Shown: piece after piece, positions 49,462-63,503 of the stretch
Layout: each line of letters opens with the position of its first letter
Numbering within the stretch: the first letter of the stretch is position 1
Source of the DNA: Thermodesulfovibrionia bacterium
Lineage (GTDB): Bacteria > Nitrospirota > Thermodesulfovibrionia > UBA6902
Direction: 5' to 3'
NCBI GenBank assembly: GCA_030646035.1
Contig: JAUSMY010000056.1
Span: 69,481-133,480, forward strand
DNA length: 64,000 nt
The notes under the pieces: generated by a model
Databases searched by the model: none
Told to the model about the DNA's origin: nothing
What the model saw: only the letters and a program-made list of their open reading frames with translations
Made by a program: the position numbers and the translations under genes

Positions 49462-52400
49462 ATGCCAAAGAGAACAGATATAAAAAAGATACTTCTGATA
49501 GGTTCAGGCCCGATCATCATAGGACAGGCATGCGAGTTTGATTACTCAGGCACACAGGCATGCCGCGCCCTGCGCAGCGAGGGTTATGAAGTTATTCTGG
49601 TAAACTCCAACCCCGCGACTATCATGACAGACCCTGAGATATCGGATGTGACATATATCGAACCCTTGAATACAGACATCCTTGAACTTATTATCGCAAA
49701 GGAACGCCCTGACGCGCTTCTTCCTACAATGGGCGGACAGACTGCGCTCAACCTTGCGGTAGAGCTTTCAGAAAAGGGGATACTCGAAAAATATAATGTA
49801 GAACTGATAGGCGCAAAACTGCCTGCCATTAAAAAGGCTGAAGACAGGGAAGAGTTTAAAAAGGCGATGGAGAAGATAGGGCTTGATGTTCCGAAGGGCG
49901 CTATTGTTACATCTCTTGAGTCTGGGATGTCGCTTGTGGAAGATATAGGCTTCCCGGCGATCATAAGGCCTTCCTTCACCCTTGGCGGCACAGGCGGAAG
50001 CGTTGCTTATAATATTGAGGAGTATAAACTGAACCTCCAGAGGGCGCTTGAGCTCAGCCCTGTTCATCAGGTGCTGATAGAGGAATCTATAATAGGGTGG
50101 AAAGAGTTTGAGCTTGAGGTCATGCGTGACTGCAAGGACAATGTGGTGATCATATGTTCTATTGAGAATCTCGATCCCATGGGTGTTCATACAGGTGATT
50201 CAATCACGGTTGCTCCGGCGCAGACATTGACTGATAAGGAATACCAGAGGATGAGGGATGCCTCTGTCGATATTATCAGGGAGATCGGAGTGGACACCGG
50301 CGGTTCGAACATACAGTTCGCGCTGAATCCTGAGAACGGCCGCATGACCGTTATAGAGATGAATCCGAGGGTTTCAAGAAGCTCAGCACTTGCGTCAAAG
50401 GCAACAGGTTTCCCAATAGCCAAGATAGCTGCCAAACTTGCTGTCGGACTGACACTTGATGAGATACCGAATGATATCACCAGAGAGACGCCGGCATCAT
50501 TTGAACCTTCAATAGATTATGTGGTTGTGAAGTTCCCGAGGTTTGCGTTTGAGAAGTTTCCAGAGGCTGACGATACACTGACCACGCAGATGAAATCAGT
50601 AGGCGAGGCGATGTCTATCGGCAGGACATTCAAAGAGTCTTTGAACAAGGCGCTCAGGAGCATGGAGATAGACAGTTATGGTTTTGAGAAGGTTGATATC
50701 AGCAAAGATGATATAAGCGCAAGGCTTAAGGTGCCCAAGGCTGACCGTATTTGGTATGTGGCTCAATCATTCAGGCTCGGCTTCAGTATTGATGATGTCT
50801 TTAAGCTTACCGGAATAGATCCATGGTTTCTTTATAACATAAAACAGATCGTTGAGATGGAGGAAAAGATCTCTGCACTCGGCACTCAAAATCTTGAATT
50901 AATACCGGATGAGATTTTACGTGAGGCAAAAGAATACGGCATGTCTGACAAAAGGATCGCATCTCTGCTGAATGCAGATGAAAAGTCGGTTAGGGATCTG
51001 CGCAAAAAGAAGAAGATAGAGCCTGTTTATAAATTAGTTGATACATGCGCTGCTGAGTTTAAGGCGTATACTCCGTATCTTTATTCAACATATGAAAAAC
51101 CATTTTACAACTCTACACTCTTAACTACCGCGGCTGCATGCGAGGCAAACCCTACTGATCGGAAGAAGGTCATTATACTCGGGAGCGGGCCGAACAGGAT
51201 AGGGCAGGGCATTGAGTTTGACTACTGCTGCGTTCATGCTGTCTTCGCGCTTAAGGAACTCGGTTATGAGACTATCATGGTGAACTGCAATCCAGAGACT
51301 GTGAGCACGGATTATGATACAGCTGACAAGTTATATTTTGAGCCGCTCACTCTTGAAGATGTTCTGAATATCATTGATAAAGAAAAACCTGAAGGCGTCT
51401 TTGTACAGTTTGGCGGGCAGACCCCGCTTAAGCTTGCTGTCCCTCTTGAGAGGGCAGGTGTAAGGATACTCGGCACCTCGCCTGATTCGATAGATATGGC
51501 AGAGGACAGGGAGAGGTTCAAAGAGGTTCTTCATAAACTCAATCTCAAGCAGCCTGAGAGCGGAACTGCGAAGTCAGTTGATGAGGCAGTAAAGATTGCG
51601 GCATTTATCGATTATCCGGTAATGGTCAGGCCTTCTTATGTTCTTGGCGGAAGGGCGATGGAGATAGTTTACGATGAAGACAATCTGAGGGATTACATGA
51701 AAAGGGCGGTCAAGGCATCTCCTGAGCATCCGGTGCTTATTGACAGATATCTTCAGGACGCTGTTGAAGTTGATGTTGACGCAATATGTGACGGAACTGA
51801 TGTGATTATCGGCGGGGTCATGGAGCATATTGAAGAGGCCGGCATTCATTCAGGTGATTCAGCGTGTTCCATCCCTCCGCATTCACTTTCCAAAAAGATC
51901 ATTGATGAGATCAAGGATCACACAAGGTCGCTTGCAAAGGAATTGAAGGTATTGGGCCTGATGAATATTCAGTACGCGGTTAAAGATGATGATATATATA
52001 TACTCGAGGTCAATCCGAGGGCATCACGTACGATCCCGTTCGTCAGCAAGGCTACAGGCATTCCCCTTGCCAAAGTAGCTGCAAAGGTCATGGTCGGCAG
52101 GACATTAAAGGAGCTTGGCATCACATCTGAGGCAGAGATATCACATACAGCTGTAAAAGAGGCGGTATTCCCGTTTGACAGGTTTGCAGGTGTGGATACA
52201 CTTCTCGGGCCTGAGATGAAATCAACCGGCGAGGCCATGGGCATTGATGAAGATTTCGGCAGGGCATATTCAAAGGCGCAGGCATCATCAAGAAATACGA
52301 TGCCTAAAAGCGGAAAGGTATTCATTAGCGTAAAGGACAAGGATAAACCCGCGCTGCTTTCTCTTGCGAAAAAACTTATTGAGATGAAGTTCACACTCGT

Positions 52401-52707
52401 CGCAACAAAGGGCACCTCTGAATATTTCAGAGAGAGCGGGCTTGAGGTTGAGACAATAAACAAGGTGACTGAGGGGCGTCCGAACATAGTAGACCTGATA
52501 AAGAATGATAAGATCAGTTTTGTAATAAATACAGTCTCCGGTGAAAAAGCGCACAAAGACTCTTTCTATATCAGGGAGAACGCCTTATTGCAGAGAGTGC
52601 CGTACACGACAACAGTTTCAGGCGCTGCCGCTGCTGTGAACGCCATAGAGGCGGTTTTGAAAGAGCATGTCAACATAAGGTCTATACAGAGCTATCATAA
52701 AAAGTGA
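49462..52707 (+). CDS. carB: Carbamoyl phosphate synthase large subunit
   Basis: 1081 residues, full length. Two ATP-grasp halves: first [20 protein letters not shown], second [20 protein letters not shown], each with the Asn/Thr-Met sequences and glycine-rich lids ([22 protein letters not shown]). Oligomerisation domain in the middle (about 400-550), C-terminal MGS-like allosteric domain (about 940-1075). Makes carbamoyl phosphate from bicarbonate, ammonia and two ATP. The gene starts 1 base after the preceding stop. It is required for both pyrimidine and arginine synthesis. Confidence 0.98.
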   Translation: MPKRTDIKKILLIGSGPIIIGQACEFDYSGTQACRALRSEGYEVILVNSNPATIMTDPEISDVTYIEPLNTDILELIIAKERPDALLPTMGGQTALNLAVELSEKGILEKYNVELIGAKLPAIKKAEDREEFKKAMEKIGLDVPKGAIVTSLESGMSLVEDIGFPAIIRPSFTLGGTGGSVAYNIEEYKLNLQRALELSPVHQVLIEESIIGWKEFELEVMRDCKDNVVIICSIENLDPMGVHTGDSITVAPAQTLTDKEYQRMRDASVDIIREIGVDTGGSNIQFALNPENGRMTVIEMNPRVSRSSALASKATGFPIAKIAAKLAVGLTLDEIPNDITRETPASFEPSIDYVVVKFPRFAFEKFPEADDTLTTQMKSVGEAMSIGRTFKESLNKALRSMEIDSYGFEKVDISKDDISARLKVPKADRIWYVAQSFRLGFSIDDVFKLTGIDPWFLYNIKQIVEMEEKISALGTQNLELIPDEILREAKEYGMSDKRIASLLNADEKSVRDLRKKKKIEPVYKLVDTCAAEFKAYTPYLYSTYEKPFYNSTLLTTAAACEANPTDRKKVIILGSGPNRIGQGIEFDYCCVHAVFALKELGYETIMVNCNPETVSTDYDTADKLYFEPLTLEDVLNIIDKEKPEGVFVQFGGQTPLKLAVPLERAGVRILGTSPDSIDMAEDRERFKEVLHKLNLKQPESGTAKSVDEAVKIAAFIDYPVMVRPSYVLGGRAMEIVYDEDNLRDYMKRAVKASPEHPVLIDRYLQDAVEVDVDAICDGTDVIIGGVMEHIEEAGIHSGDSACSIPPHSLSKKIIDEIKDHTRSLAKELKVLGLMNIQYAVKDDDIYILEVNPRASRTIPFVSKATGIPLAKVAAKVMVGRTLKELGITSEAEISHTAVKEAVFPFDRFAGVDTLLGPEMKSTGEAMGIDEDFGRAYSKAQASSRNTMPKSGKVFISVKDKDKPALLSLAKKLIEMKFTLVATKGTSEYFRESGLEVETINKVTEGRPNIVDLIKNDKISFVINTVSGEKAHKDSFYIRENALLQRVPYTTTVSGAAAAVNAIEAVLKEHVNIRSIQSYHKK

Positions 52708-52783
52708 TCTCTCTATTTCGTTAGAATAATACCGCCATGTCCCGGGGTTTACATTGTACTCCGGGTATTGTTAGAATTTTATT

Positions 52784-53257
52784 ATGCAAAAAATACCAAT
52801 GACACCAACAGGGCACAAGAAGCTTAAAGAGGAGCTTGAGAAGCTTATCACAGTTGAGCGGCCGGCAATCACGATGCAGATCAAGATTGCGAGGGCTCAT
52901 GGCGATCTCTCTGAGAACGCGGAGTATCACGCAGCCAAGGAGAAGCAGAGCTTTATCGAAGGGCGGATAATGGAGCTTCAGGGAAAGATAACTCATGCGA
53001 ATGTTATCGACCCTTCAAAGATATCGCAGGACACCATCGCATTCGGCGCGAAGGTCAGACTCTCTGATACCGAAACAGGCAGTGAGAAGATATTCTGCCT
53101 TGTCGGATCTGATGAGATCGATATAAAGGCCGGGAGGATATCCATAAACTCTCCTGTTGCCAGATCCCTTATAGGGAAAGCTATAGGCGATATAGCTACA
53201 GTAACAACTCCTACAAGAACGATTGAATACGAAGTTATTGAGATTACCTTTGAGTGA
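52784..53257 (+). CDS. greA: Transcription elongation factor GreA
   Basis: 157 residues. N-terminal coiled coil with the catalytic acidic tip in HGDLSENAEYHAAKEKQ (Asp and Glu coordinate Mg2+ in the RNA polymerase channel), and C-terminal FKBP-like domain (VRLSDTETGSEKIFCLVG, SPVARSLIGKAIGD). It rescues backtracked RNA polymerase. A 76-base gap separates it from carB, containing a 7-bp hairpin (CCCGGGG/CTCCGGG) without a U-tract. It overlaps pyrK by 8 bases, so greA is embedded in the pyrimidine operon. Confidence 0.96.
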   Translation: MQKIPMTPTGHKKLKEELEKLITVERPAITMQIKIARAHGDLSENAEYHAAKEKQSFIEGRIMELQGKITHANVIDPSKISQDTIAFGAKVRLSDTETGSEKIFCLVGSDEIDIKAGRISINSPVARSLIGKAIGDIATVTTPTRTIEYEVIEITFE

Positions 53258-54020
53258 GATATTTAAGGCATCGATAAAAGAGAATAAGCCTTTAACAGAA
53301 AATCATTATCTTCTGACACTCCATCCCCTGAAAGATATCAGCATTCCCCAACCCGGACAATTCTTTATGCTCTCTGTTGATGATAGCCTTGATCCTCTTC
53401 TTAAACGCCCTTTCAGCCTGCACAGATTTATCAATGGAGATATTCAGATACTCTACAGGGTTGTCGGAAAGGCGACTAAGATATTAAAAGGGAAGAAGCC
53501 CGGAGATGTGATGGAAGTGCTCGGCCCGCTAGGTAACGGCTTTCCTCAAGATATTAAGAAAGATGCAAGGATGATCTTTGCGGCAGGAGGCATGGGTGTT
53601 GCTCCTATACTTGCTTTGGCTGATATATTCTCAGGCCGTAAGCCGCATCTTTTTTATGGTGCGAGAACTGAGAAAGAACTTCTCTGCATAGATGAGTTCA
53701 GGGCTCTTGGTATAGATCCTGTGATCTCCACAGATGACGGTTCATCCGGAAAGATGGGCAATATCGTAAATGACATAGGTGATTTTCTAAACACCAATCC
53801 GTCTGATGATTACATAATTTATTCATGCGGGCCAAAGCCTATGTTCGCTGCTTTAGCTGGGCTTGCGGGTAAATATAAAATATTTGCTTTTATGTCTCTT
53901 GAAGAGAATATGGCATGCGGTATCGGTACATGCCTCGGCTGTGTTGTTCAAACCCGTAATGGTTATAAGCGTGTCTGCAAAGAGGGGCCGGTCTTTTCTT
54001 CAGAGGAGATTATCTGGTAA
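53250..54020 (+). CDS. pyrK: Dihydroorotate dehydrogenase electron-transfer subunit
   Basis: About 256 residues from TTG 53250 (LSEIFKAS), overlapping greA by 8 bases; another TTG at 53223 is deeper in greA. FAD-binding RPFSLHRF motif, NAD-binding [11 protein letters not shown] and C-terminal [2Fe-2S] cysteines in [13 protein letters not shown] and RVCKEGPVF. PyrK passes electrons from dihydroorotate oxidation (via PyrD) to NAD+. The pairing of pyrK and pyrD is the class 1B type. Confidence 0.95.
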   Translation: MSEIFKASIKENKPLTENHYLLTLHPLKDISIPQPGQFFMLSVDDSLDPLLKRPFSLHRFINGDIQILYRVVGKATKILKGKKPGDVMEVLGPLGNGFPQDIKKDARMIFAAGGMGVAPILALADIFSGRKPHLFYGARTEKELLCIDEFRALGIDPVISTDDGSSGKMGNIVNDIGDFLNTNPSDDYIIYSCGPKPMFAALAGLAGKYKIFAFMSLEENMACGIGTCLGCVVQTRNGYKRVCKEGPVFSSEEIIW

Positions 54021-54925
54021 TGGACCTGACGGTTAATATAGGAAAATTAAGGCTCAAGAACCCGGTCATGACTGCATCCGGGACGTTTGGTTATGGAGAT
54101 GAGTTTGCTGAATATTTCGATGTCAGCAGGCTCGGCGCTATTGTAGTAAAGGGGCTTTCACTCAAGCCAAAGCAGGGCAATCCTCCGCCCCGCATAGTTG
54201 AAACTCCCTCAGGCATGCTGAATGCCATCGGGCTTCAGAATATAGGGATAGATGAATTCATCAGCAGAAAGCTTCCTTTTTTAAGGAAGCAGGATACCGC
54301 TGTAATTGTTAATTTCTTCGGTGACTCGATAGATGAATATGTTCAGGCAGCAGAGAAGCTGTCGTCTCATGAAGGCATACACGCGCTTGAGATGAATATT
54401 TCATGCCCTAATAAAGAGGCAGGCTGGAGCGTATTCGGCACAGACCCCAATGTCACTTCCAATGTTGTCAGCGCTGTAAGAAAGGCGACAACACTTCCTC
54501 TAATAGTTAAGCTCTCACCAAATGTGACTGATATCGCTTATATGGCAAAGGTCGCAGAGGATGCAGGCGCTGATGCATTATCCCTGATCAATACCCTTGT
54601 CGGGATGGCGATAGATATCAGGACAAGACGGCCGAAGCTTGCCAATATAACCGGAGGGCTTTCAGGGCCTGCGATAAAACCTGTAGCTGTCAGAATGGTA
54701 TGGCAATGCTCAAAGGCGGTGAAGATACCGATCATCGGCATGGGCGGGATCATCTCTGCTGAAGATGCCATTGAATTCCTTATTGCCGGTGCAAGTGCCA
54801 TTGCAGTCGGCACAGGAAATTTCGTCACACCTCTTGCTTCGATGAATGTTCTTGAGGGGATAGAAAAGTATATGTCAGATATGGGCATAGATAAAGTCAG
54901 TGACCTTACAGGTTCATTGAGATAG
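54020..54925 (+). CDS. pyrD: Dihydroorotate dehydrogenase, class 1B catalytic subunit
   Basis: 301 residues. FMN-barrel enzyme: [32 protein letters not shown] with the class 1B catalytic cysteine, [12 protein letters not shown], and phosphate-binding GMGGI and AIAVGT loops. Its start overlaps the pyrK stop. The enzyme oxidises dihydroorotate to orotate. It closes the nine-gene pyr cluster (pyrR to pyrD); orotate phosphoribosyltransferase and OMP decarboxylase are not in the window. Confidence 0.97.
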   Translation: MDLTVNIGKLRLKNPVMTASGTFGYGDEFAEYFDVSRLGAIVVKGLSLKPKQGNPPPRIVETPSGMLNAIGLQNIGIDEFISRKLPFLRKQDTAVIVNFFGDSIDEYVQAAEKLSSHEGIHALEMNISCPNKEAGWSVFGTDPNVTSNVVSAVRKATTLPLIVKLSPNVTDIAYMAKVAEDAGADALSLINTLVGMAIDIRTRRPKLANITGGLSGPAIKPVAVRMVWQCSKAVKIPIIGMGGIISAEDAIEFLIAGASAIAVGTGNFVTPLASMNVLEGIEKYMSDMGIDKVSDLTGSLR

Positions 54926-54930
54926 TCGCC

Positions 54931-55977
54931 ATGAAGATACTTCTTATAGGTAATTTCGCCCCTCCGTATGAAGAGGAGAGTCTGCACAATCTTTCTCTCT
55001 ATAATAGATTGACTGCTGAAGGGCATGAGTGTTCGGTCATTAATATTTCAGATAATCCTTCCATTGAGAAGGGGTTTGTTGATAACAGGAATTATTTGGG
55101 TTTTATATTGAAGGTTTTACGTTATGGATTGGGGAAAGATGCGGTACATTTTCTGACCAAAGGATACACACGTCCCGGCCTGATGAAGATGTTCACTGCT
55201 ATCTTTCTCGGCAGGTTTATGTTAAGCAGGACCTTCATTACCTTGCACCCCGAGCTCTTCTCAGTCTTCGGCCAGCTCAGGAGCAAGATGGGCGGCCAGA
55301 TGCTTATTCACCTCTCTTTCTCACTTTCAAACCGTGTTATCTGCGGTGACAAACATACATATGAGGTCGCTTCCATTCATTACAAGTCCAGAGAGAAATT
55401 TGAGATGATACCCTCATTTATTCAGATACCGTCAGGCTTGAGCAGCAATGAGACGGCACAGTTGGAGAAGATGAGATCCAAAAAGAAGGCCGTACTCTTT
55501 TCCAACACAAGGTTCCCGTCCTTGTCTTTTGATATTCTCGATATTTTATTGAAGAAGTATCTTGATCCTGATACAGGTATCGCCGTATCTTTTTCCGAGA
55601 AGTTCTCTTCCAAACTTGAGCACGTTATCAAGGACACGGGAAAGAGGATGCCGGATAATATTCTTTTTATCGATTATAGTAATCACAGGATGCTCTCGCT
55701 TGCTTATGCCTCTGCCGATATGGTCATCAGGCCCTTGAGTTGTGACGGAAAGACACTTTTCGACGGCATAGCTGTATGCGTAAGAAAGCCTGAAACTTCT
55801 GCCGGCCAGGTATTCTTTCCTGTAAGCCTCTCATTGGTTAAAGAAGGAGATGTCTCTGACACATGTTCTTATCTGTTCAATACTTTACTCATAAAGGATG
55901 AAGCCGCATCTTCAAAGCCTGATGCAGAGGATTTAGGCAGGAAGATAATAGGGCTTTACTCCGGCATGGGGCAATAG
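54931..55977 (+). CDS. Glycosyltransferase-like (GT-B fold) protein
   Basis: 348 residues. MKILLIGNFAPPYEEESLHNL is the typical start of a family 4 glycosyltransferase; hydrophobic and amphipathic segments (GLMKMFTAIFLGRFMLSRT) suggest membrane association. The C-terminal donor-binding region shows FIDYSNHRMLSLAYASADMVIRPLSCDG, in which a normal E-x7-E motif is not obvious. It begins 6 bases after pyrD on the same strand and is followed by a convergent radical SAM gene. It may take part in surface polysaccharide synthesis. Donor and acceptor are unknown. Confidence 0.65.
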   Translation: MKILLIGNFAPPYEEESLHNLSLYNRLTAEGHECSVINISDNPSIEKGFVDNRNYLGFILKVLRYGLGKDAVHFLTKGYTRPGLMKMFTAIFLGRFMLSRTFITLHPELFSVFGQLRSKMGGQMLIHLSFSLSNRVICGDKHTYEVASIHYKSREKFEMIPSFIQIPSGLSSNETAQLEKMRSKKKAVLFSNTRFPSLSFDILDILLKKYLDPDTGIAVSFSEKFSSKLEHVIKDTGKRMPDNILFIDYSNHRMLSLAYASADMVIRPLSCDGKTLFDGIAVCVRKPETSAGQVFFPVSLSLVKEGDVSDTCSYLFNTLLIKDEAASSKPDAEDLGRKIIGLYSGMGQ

Positions 55978-55979
55978 GA

Positions 55980-57557
55980 TTATAACTTCCCGATCTCTTT
56001 ATCCTTAAAAGATGTAAGCTTTCTTCCGTACTTCAGGTCGTTCTTTCCGAGGTAGTTTGATATGAATTTTGAGACAGCTGATCTCCAGTTTCCTTTTATG
56101 GTGCGTAAAGTCCAGATGATATTGTAATCGAGTGACCTCATTATCAGGTACAAATAAATTACCGGCTCAACGCTTCTCTTAACGATAAAATGCAGTGTCT
56201 TCAGTGAAAGAATGTGTACCGTAGTTCTTGATGCATCAGGCTTGTTAAGGAACCTGACCACCCAGCTCGGGATGTATGGTGTCATGCTCAGGAGCTTGTT
56301 GAAATATGTCTTGTCTATATCGACCATATACCTTTGAAGATATGCATCAGGGTCGGCAATGCCGTCATCAATAGCCTTCTCTGTCAGCGGGGTGCCGGGG
56401 AAGAATGTGAGATGCGATAGAGAGATAGTATATGGCTTCTTGAGGCTGGACATTGCGGCAATAGTCTCCATAGAATCCTTTTCACTCTCATAAGGGTTGT
56501 CGGTTATCATCTCATAATACGGGACAACCCTGAATTCAGTAAGCATCTCTGCGGCCTTTCTGACCGTCTCAAATTTAATGCTTCTGTTGTAGACCTCTAA
56601 ATTCACCCTGTCGCTTCCTGATTGCACCCCCATGATTATCCAGCTCAGGGCAGCCTTGTCAAGTATCGCCAGCTTTTCCCTGTCAAGCAATGTCGGGATG
56701 GCACGAACCATGAACGGCAGGTTTATATGCTCCTTGTACTCTCTGCAGAATTCACTTATCCATTCTTTGCTGTGAGAAAAGAAGCAATCGTCCTCAAAGT
56801 TTATATAGAGAACATAGGGGTCTTTCTTTATCTCCTTCAATTCTGTCATGCAGTTTTCAACAGACCTCTCTCTGATCTTTCTGCCGTATACCTTGCTGAG
56901 ATATGAATTGGCGCAGTAGCCGCAATTAAACGGGCATCCCCTGGTGGTTATCATCATGTGGCATGTTCCGCCGTACAGAGCGTGTTTGCGGAAGAGGCGG
57001 GGATTTTTTGAATAGTTGAATATCTTGCCTTCGTGCAAAACGTAAAAATCCTTTGGAAGATATTCCTGGATCGGGAGGCTGTCAAGTTCTATCTCAGGCA
57101 AAGATGGGGGCTGCTTGATTATATCCCCGTTATGATTCATCCAGATATTCGGGATCGCAGGCGGGATATCTCTTCCTTTGTCTTTTAAATGATTCAGCAG
57201 CGATACAATCGCCCTCTCTCCCTCACCGCAGCATACATAATCAGCGTGTTTAATGCATTCATCCGGTTTGATAACAGAATGCACACCGCCCCAGATTATG
57301 GGTGTCTTAAACTTTTCGCGGAGAAGGCGGGTCAGGTTTATAGTGGGGTAGAACTCAATTGACATGAGGCTTATGCCTATCAGGTCAGGGTTGAAGTCCT
57401 TAATGAACTTCTCAACCTCAGGATCGAGACTCTCTTCAAAATATCCCGGCAGGTGCAGTATCTGCGTATCATGGCTGTTTGCAATAGCATTGGCAGCCAG
57501 ATATTTCAGGCCTGTAAGGTAGGCATTTGATTGTACTGAAAGCAGGAGCAGTTTCAT
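55980..57557 (-). CDS. B12-binding-domain radical SAM protein
   Basis: 525 residues. The N-terminal cobalamin-binding-like domain (about 1-150: LLLSVQSNAYLTGLKYLA, NPDLIGISLMSIEF, WGGVHSVIKPDEC) is followed by a radical SAM core with TTRGCPFNCGYCANSYL (CxxxCxxC cluster, about residue 208), then a long C-terminal region with aromatic and hydrophobic residues. Relatives modify lipids, tetrapyrroles or peptides. It is convergent with the glycosyltransferase-like gene and divergent from kdsB. The substrate cannot be read from sequence. Confidence 0.9.
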   Translation of the reverse strand: MKLLLLSVQSNAYLTGLKYLAANAIANSHDTQILHLPGYFEESLDPEVEKFIKDFNPDLIGISLMSIEFYPTINLTRLLREKFKTPIIWGGVHSVIKPDECIKHADYVCCGEGERAIVSLLNHLKDKGRDIPPAIPNIWMNHNGDIIKQPPSLPEIELDSLPIQEYLPKDFYVLHEGKIFNYSKNPRLFRKHALYGGTCHMMITTRGCPFNCGYCANSYLSKVYGRKIRERSVENCMTELKEIKKDPYVLYINFEDDCFFSHSKEWISEFCREYKEHINLPFMVRAIPTLLDREKLAILDKAALSWIIMGVQSGSDRVNLEVYNRSIKFETVRKAAEMLTEFRVVPYYEMITDNPYESEKDSMETIAAMSSLKKPYTISLSHLTFFPGTPLTEKAIDDGIADPDAYLQRYMVDIDKTYFNKLLSMTPYIPSWVVRFLNKPDASRTTVHILSLKTLHFIVKRSVEPVIYLYLIMRSLDYNIIWTLRTIKGNWRSAVSKFISNYLGKNDLKYGRKLTSFKDKEIGKL

Positions 57558-57626
57558 CGCATAGATACTATCAGTTAACGCTAAAAAAGTCTATCAATTT
57601 ATCATCAACAGGCGCTATGAGAAGAG

Positions 57627-57643
57627 GTAAATTAGTAATTTAC
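57627..57643. promoter_or_regulatory. Perfect 17-bp palindrome upstream of kdsB
   Basis: GTAAATTAGTAATTTAC is a perfect inverted repeat with a single central base, 30 bases before the kdsB ATG. A second pair TTTACA/TGTAAA follows (57640-57666). It may be an operator or a transcription-start structure. There is no Shine-Dalgarno sequence before kdsB. Confidence 0.4.
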
Positions 57644-57672
57644 ATTTTGTATTTGAAAGTGTAAACTAATAC

Positions 57673-61363
<3,691 letters not shown>

Positions 61364-61380
61364 AAGATATATTATTTAAT

Positions 61381-61701
61381 ATGCGAAGCGTACGCAGAAA
61401 TCAGGTTACCCAGAATAGAAAGATGAGACAGATCGTTATGTTTACGTTCGCGATACTGGTCTTGATCTGTCTTACGCTCAGCCTCATTTTTAGTGAAAAG
61501 GGAATACTTAGATACAGAAAGCTGCAGTCTGATAAAGGCCAGATCATGGCTGAGAACAGCAGGATCGAAAAGCAGAATAACGAGATCCGGCAGCAGGTTG
61601 AGGTATTGAAGAGGAATCCTGAAAACGTTGAGGAGATAGCAAGGGGGCAGGGGCTTACAAAAGAGGGAGAACTTATTTTTAAGTTTAATGAAGATCATTG
61701 A
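61381..61701 (+). CDS. ftsB: FtsB/DivIC-family septum formation initiator
   Basis: 106 residues. A short cytoplasmic basic tail (RRNQVTQNRKMRQ), one membrane helix (VMFTFAILVLICLTLSLIF), then a periplasmic coiled coil (KLQSDKGQIMAENSRIEKQN) with the FtsB-type ending NPENVEEIARGQGLTKEGE. It acts with FtsL and FtsQ in the divisome. It lies 17 bases after eno, in the order eno-ftsB often seen in bacteria. Confidence 0.88.
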   Translation: MRSVRRNQVTQNRKMRQIVMFTFAILVLICLTLSLIFSEKGILRYRKLQSDKGQIMAENSRIEKQNNEIRQQVEVLKRNPENVEEIARGQGLTKEGELIFKFNEDH

Positions 61702-61714
61702 AGAGAGATAATAT

Positions 61715-62083
61715 ATGTACGAACTTACAGTAGAATCACAGTTTGCAGCAGCACATCAGTTAAGGGGATACAAGGGGAAATGTGAATCCATGCATGGCCA
61801 TAACTGGAGGGTGCAGGTCACGGTTTCTTCAGCTTACCTTAATGAGATAGGCCTGGCAATTGATTTCCATAAATTAAAGGATATCTCCAATGAGGTGATA
61901 ATGTCCCTTGACCACACTGACCTTAATCAGATATTCCCTTTTACCGAGATCAACCCTTCTTCAGAAAACATCGCTAAATGGCTTTACGACTCTATCAGCA
62001 AGAAGATCGAGGACAAGGGCGTATCCTGCACATCAGTCACAGTGTGGGAATCCGAGACATGTTCCGCAACATATTTTGAGTAG
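61715..62083 (+). CDS. queD: 6-carboxy-5,6,7,8-tetrahydropterin synthase (QueD)
   Basis: 122 residues. CxxxHGH motif of QueD in KCESMHGHNWRVQV, first zinc histidine in FAAAHQLRGYKG, catalytic SLDHTDLNQIF and C-terminal WESETCSATY. These are the zinc site and catalytic triad of the family; the CxxxHGH form points to queuosine precursor synthesis rather than biopterin formation. It lies 13 bases after ftsB. Other queuosine genes are not in the window. Confidence 0.93.
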   Translation: MYELTVESQFAAAHQLRGYKGKCESMHGHNWRVQVTVSSAYLNEIGLAIDFHKLKDISNEVIMSLDHTDLNQIFPFTEINPSSENIAKWLYDSISKKIEDKGVSCTSVTVWESETCSATYFE

Positions 62084-62155
62084 AAGGTATCAGCTTTGCA
62101 TTTCGTATGATTCGCTTCATCTAACTACTGTAATATCTTAACGCCCTTAAATATC

Positions 62156-63487
62156 ATGGACCTGAATTTAGCCGAAGATATCGTAAAAAAAGCATTAAGC
62201 AAAGGCGCTGATTCCGCAGAGGCGTTTGTAAGCTCAGGCAAAGGGATCTCTGTTGAGGTAAAGGATGGCGAGGTCGATGCGCTTGAGGCGTCACTGGATG
62301 CAGCTGTCGCTGTCAGGGTCATAAAGAACGGAAGGCTCGGGTTTTCTTTCACAACCGATATTTCTGTTGCTGATAAGGTCATTGATGAGGCGATAGAGGG
62401 GTCGCGCTGGTCAGCAGAGGATATCTATAATGTCATCCCGCAGATGCTTGCGCCGTCTGATGTGCCTGTATTTGACAGCGCCATTGCAGGTATAAGTGAA
62501 GCAGAGCTGATCAGGCTCGCAATATCTTTAGAAGAATCTTCTCTATCATATGACAAGTATGTGAAGAGAGTTAGAAAGGCCGGTGTAAGTTCCGGTGTTT
62601 ATAAAACCGCTATCGTCAATTCCAATGGCGTAAGTATTTCATATCAAAGCAGCCATATCTCAGCGCAGATAGTTGCCTTTGCTGAGAACGAAAGCGGAGA
62701 CAGTCAGGTCGGATCTGATTATTCAGTCAAGAGGAGGGCGGCTGACCTGCAGGTCATGCCGGTTGCTGTCAATGCTGCAAAGAGAGCGCTTGAACTTTTA
62801 GGCTCAAGAAGAATTACAGCTATGAAGCTCCCGATAGTTCTGCCTCCTGATATCGCTGTGGAATTTCTGGAAGTGCTCAGCGCTTCTTTTTCTGCTGATG
62901 CTGTTCAGAAGCAGAGGTCTTTCTTTGGAGGCAAGTCAGGAAAGACAGTCGCATCCTCTCAGGTAAATATTATTGACGACGGACTGCTGCCGTGGGGCAT
63001 AGGCTCTTCACTAACAGATGATGAAGGCGTGCCTGCGCAAAAGAAAGTTCTCATATCCGAAGGTGTGCTCAATGGTTTCATTCATAACACCTATACCGCA
63101 AAAAAAGAGAACGTTGCGTCTACAGGAAATGCAGTAAGGTCTTCTTCAAAAGGGCTCCCCGGAGTCGGCATTACCAACTTGTATATAGAGCCAGAGAAGA
63201 ACGGCAATGATAAGGCAACTATTATCAGCTCTCTGTCAAAAGGCATTCTTATCACCAGCGTCATGGGCGTGCATATGGCAAACCCTGTTTCAGGAGATTT
63301 CTCCATCGGGATATCAGGGCTCATGATCGAAGCTGGGCAGATGGCCTATCCGTTTAAAGAGGCGGTCATATCTGGCAATATCCTCGACATGTTCAAGATG
63401 GTTGAGCAGGTCGGCAGCGACCTTGAGTTCTACGGCAGGATAGGTTCTCCGAGTTTGTTGATAGGCGAGATGGATATAAGCGCCTGA
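62156..63487 (+). CDS. pmbA: TldE/PmbA-family modulator of a metalloprotease
   Basis: 443 residues. The TldD/PmbA fold is clear: DGEVDALEASLDAAVAVRV, YNVIPQMLAPSDVP, VLPPDIAVEFLEVLSASFSA, LPWGIGSSLTDDEGVPAQKK, RSSSKGLPGVGITNLYIE and GFSIGISG-type glycines near the C-terminus. The zinc HExxxH motif of TldD is absent, as expected for the TldE subunit, which forms a heterodimer with TldD to degrade peptides. TldD is not encoded in the window. The start ATG 62156 lacks a clear ribosome site. Confidence 0.93.
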   Translation: MDLNLAEDIVKKALSKGADSAEAFVSSGKGISVEVKDGEVDALEASLDAAVAVRVIKNGRLGFSFTTDISVADKVIDEAIEGSRWSAEDIYNVIPQMLAPSDVPVFDSAIAGISEAELIRLAISLEESSLSYDKYVKRVRKAGVSSGVYKTAIVNSNGVSISYQSSHISAQIVAFAENESGDSQVGSDYSVKRRAADLQVMPVAVNAAKRALELLGSRRITAMKLPIVLPPDIAVEFLEVLSASFSADAVQKQRSFFGGKSGKTVASSQVNIIDDGLLPWGIGSSLTDDEGVPAQKKVLISEGVLNGFIHNTYTAKKENVASTGNAVRSSSKGLPGVGITNLYIEPEKNGNDKATIISSLSKGILITSVMGVHMANPVSGDFSIGISGLMIEAGQMAYPFKEAVISGNILDMFKMVEQVGSDLEFYGRIGSPSLLIGEMDISA

Positions 63488-63503
63488 GGAGTTGGTGTTT
63501 TCC

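Noticed and set aside
51969-52556. 195-codon antisense frame in carB
   Set aside because: Inside a highly conserved gene; no ribosome site and no domain.
52724-52775. CCCGGGG/CTCCGGG hairpin before greA as a terminator
   Set aside because: Stem of 7 with a wobble pair and no following U-tract; greA overlaps pyrK, so read-through is expected. Weak at best.
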